A stretch of 7,135 nucleotides of DNA from Muribaculaceae bacterium (GTDB lineage Bacteria > Bacteroidota > Bacteroidia > Bacteroidales > Muribaculaceae). The notes beneath the pieces were generated by a model. The model was given only the letters and a program-made list of their open reading frames with translations, had not been told where the DNA came from and ran no database searches. Positions 6,145 to 7,135 of the stretch are shown in pieces. The first letter of the stretch is position 1, and the number at the start of each line of letters is the position of its first letter. The DNA lies in assembly GCA_902836725.1 (NCBI GenBank), contig CADFRV010000126.1, forward strand, positions 1 to 7,135. The letters run 5' to 3'. A program made the position numbers and the translations under genes.

Positions 6145-7135
6145 TCAGCGGGGGAAGGTCACGAAGGTGACAGGCCCGAGGATGCCCGACTGTGGAAGTT
6201 GCGAGCCGGGGTTATAGGGGTTGATGAAGCAGTAGACCTGCTGATCCTCGCGGGGCGATTTCAGGTCGCCGATTATGCGGTTTACCCATGTGTTGACAAC
6301 CTCTACCTTTATGTCGTTTTCACCGTCCTTGATGAAATCGGTGACGTCGAGGCGGTAGGGTGTGGTCCATACACCTCCGGCATATTTGCCGTTGATGAAG
6401 ACTTTGCCCATGGCGGCGATCTTGTCGAAGCAGATGTACATGCGCTGGCCTTCAGGCGCTTTTTTCAGGCTGGCGATGGTGGTGTAGGTGGCTGTGCCCG
6501 AGAAGTGCCTGATGCTGTCGTTGGCGTGTGTGGATAGGTCCTGCAGGCGTGGGAGGGTGACAGGTGCGGGTGTCTTGAAGGCGCTTTCAAATGTCACGTT
6601 CCAGGGCGCTGTCACCGTCTGTTCAGAGACAGGCGCAGGGTAGTTTGCCAGAAGGCCGTCTGCTGTAGATGAGGGTGTGCCTTTCTTCCTGAATACCACA
6701 AACACACATTCCCCTTTCTCGAGTTTCATAGGCACTACGGTGGTCTTGTCGGTGAACGAGAATGCGGGGAGATCGCGAATCTCTCCTGTGAGCGGCTCCC
6801 AAAGTTCGGGCTGTTTGCCTGTGATGCGGAATTTCACATCCATTGTCACCGGATGGTCCTCCTGGTTGGAGAGGATATAGATATCCATGTCGCCGTCTTT
6901 CTGGTGTCCCTGGTAGATGTTCATTCCGTCGGGCACCTTGCAGTCAGGCAGATATCCCAGTTGGCCGAAAAGCTCCTCGAAGCTGATGCCGTGACAGATC
7001 ATACCTTTGCCGTAGCGGCGCTGCTTTACATTCACACCGTCGACGTCGCCCCATACCTTTGCCGCGAGCTCCTTTACCTTGCGGTCTGCCGCGGGTTGGT
7101 TCTCGAGGCTCGGTGAGCGCTCCGGCGCAGGTCCC
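6145..7135 (-). CDS. C-terminal part of a GH106-like alpha-L-rhamnosidase (5' end cut by window edge)
   Basis: GH106 enzymes release terminal alpha-L-rhamnose, for example from rhamnogalacturonan or plant glycosides, usually in the periplasm. The open frame runs from the right edge for 329 residues to TGA at 6147-6145. A GTG at 7035 is not a real start: the frame continues upstream with GPAPERSPSLENQP and KVKELAAKVWGD, which match the pattern of this family before its C-terminal modules. Visible residues 1-60 contain RRYGKGMICHG (39-49); about 80-150 form a beta domain (DMDIYILSN at 83-91, LWEPLTGEIRDLP at 111-123). Residues about 178-291 form a GH2-like sugar-binding jelly roll, with GKVFINGKYAGGVWTTPYRL at 243-262 and VEVVNTWVNRIIGD at 277-290. 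Family members are usually 900 residues or more, so the catalytic part lies outside the window. Another multi-domain glycosidase with the same C-terminal modules is possible. It converges on the esterase gene, so the two are not one operon, but related roles are likely. Confidence 0.75.
   Translation of the reverse strand, partial: GPAPERSPSLENQPAADRKVKELAAKVWGDVDGVNVKQRRYGKGMICHGISFEELFGQLGYLPDCKVPDGMNIYQGHQKDGDMDIYILSNQEDHPVTMDVKFRITGKQPELWEPLTGEIRDLPAFSFTDKTTVVPMKLEKGECVFVVFRKKGTPSSTADGLLANYPAPVSEQTVTAPWNVTFESAFKTPAPVTLPRLQDLSTHANDSIRHFSGTATYTTIASLKKAPEGQRMYICFDKIAAMGKVFINGKYAGGVWTTPYRLDVTDFIKDGENDIKVEVVNTWVNRIIGDLKSPREDQQVYCFINPYNPGSQLPQSGILGPVTFVTFPR

Noticed and set aside
6145..7035. 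A complete 296-residue protein starting at GTG 7035
   Set aside because: The frame stays open to the right edge and the upstream residues match the rhamnosidase pattern, so this is an internal valine codon of a longer gene.

Overview
The window looks like a chromosomal piece of a gut-type Bacteroidota, probably order Bacteroidales. The evidence is a DUF5683 protein next to an MltD-type transglycosylase, TAnnTTTG-type promoter boxes in the intergenic region, starts with A-rich rather than strong Shine-Dalgarno leaders, and secreted polysaccharide-degrading enzymes. Base composition is moderately GC-rich, so a Muribaculaceae-like genome is possible, but family rank is a guess.

Layout. Positions 1-3904 hold a tight three-gene minus-strand operon, read right to left: a DUF5683 envelope protein (3904-2888), a LysM-bearing MltD-like lytic transglycosylase (2878-1022), and phosphoserine phosphatase serB (1006 to beyond the left edge). 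The gaps are 9 and 15 bases. Positions 3905-4105 are a divergent control region with a plausible Bacteroidetes promoter on each strand, a homopolymer tract, a palindrome and two inverted repeats. Positions 4106-6046 hold a secreted SASA-family carbohydrate esterase on the plus strand. A strong hairpin at 6090-6121 separates it from a convergent minus-strand gene (6145 to beyond the right edge), which is the C-terminal third or so of a GH106-type alpha-L-rhamnosidase.

How the parts work together. The left operon joins cell-wall remodelling (transglycosylase plus a conserved envelope partner of unknown function) to the last step of serine synthesis. The right side is accessory carbohydrate metabolism: an esterase that removes acetyl groups and a rhamnosidase together suggest acetylated, rhamnose-containing plant pectin or a similar glycan. 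The two halves are functionally unrelated and meet at 3905-4105.

Two of the four intact or partial enzyme genes are cut by the window edges: serB lacks its C-terminus and the rhamnosidase lacks its N-terminal catalytic part. I see no RNA genes, mobile elements, CRISPR or phage genes. I found no clear new multi-gene system. The most interesting points are the back-to-back promoter region with an 8-base homopolymer in one spacer, a second 8-base homopolymer inside the DUF5683 gene, and the placement of serB in a cell-wall operon.
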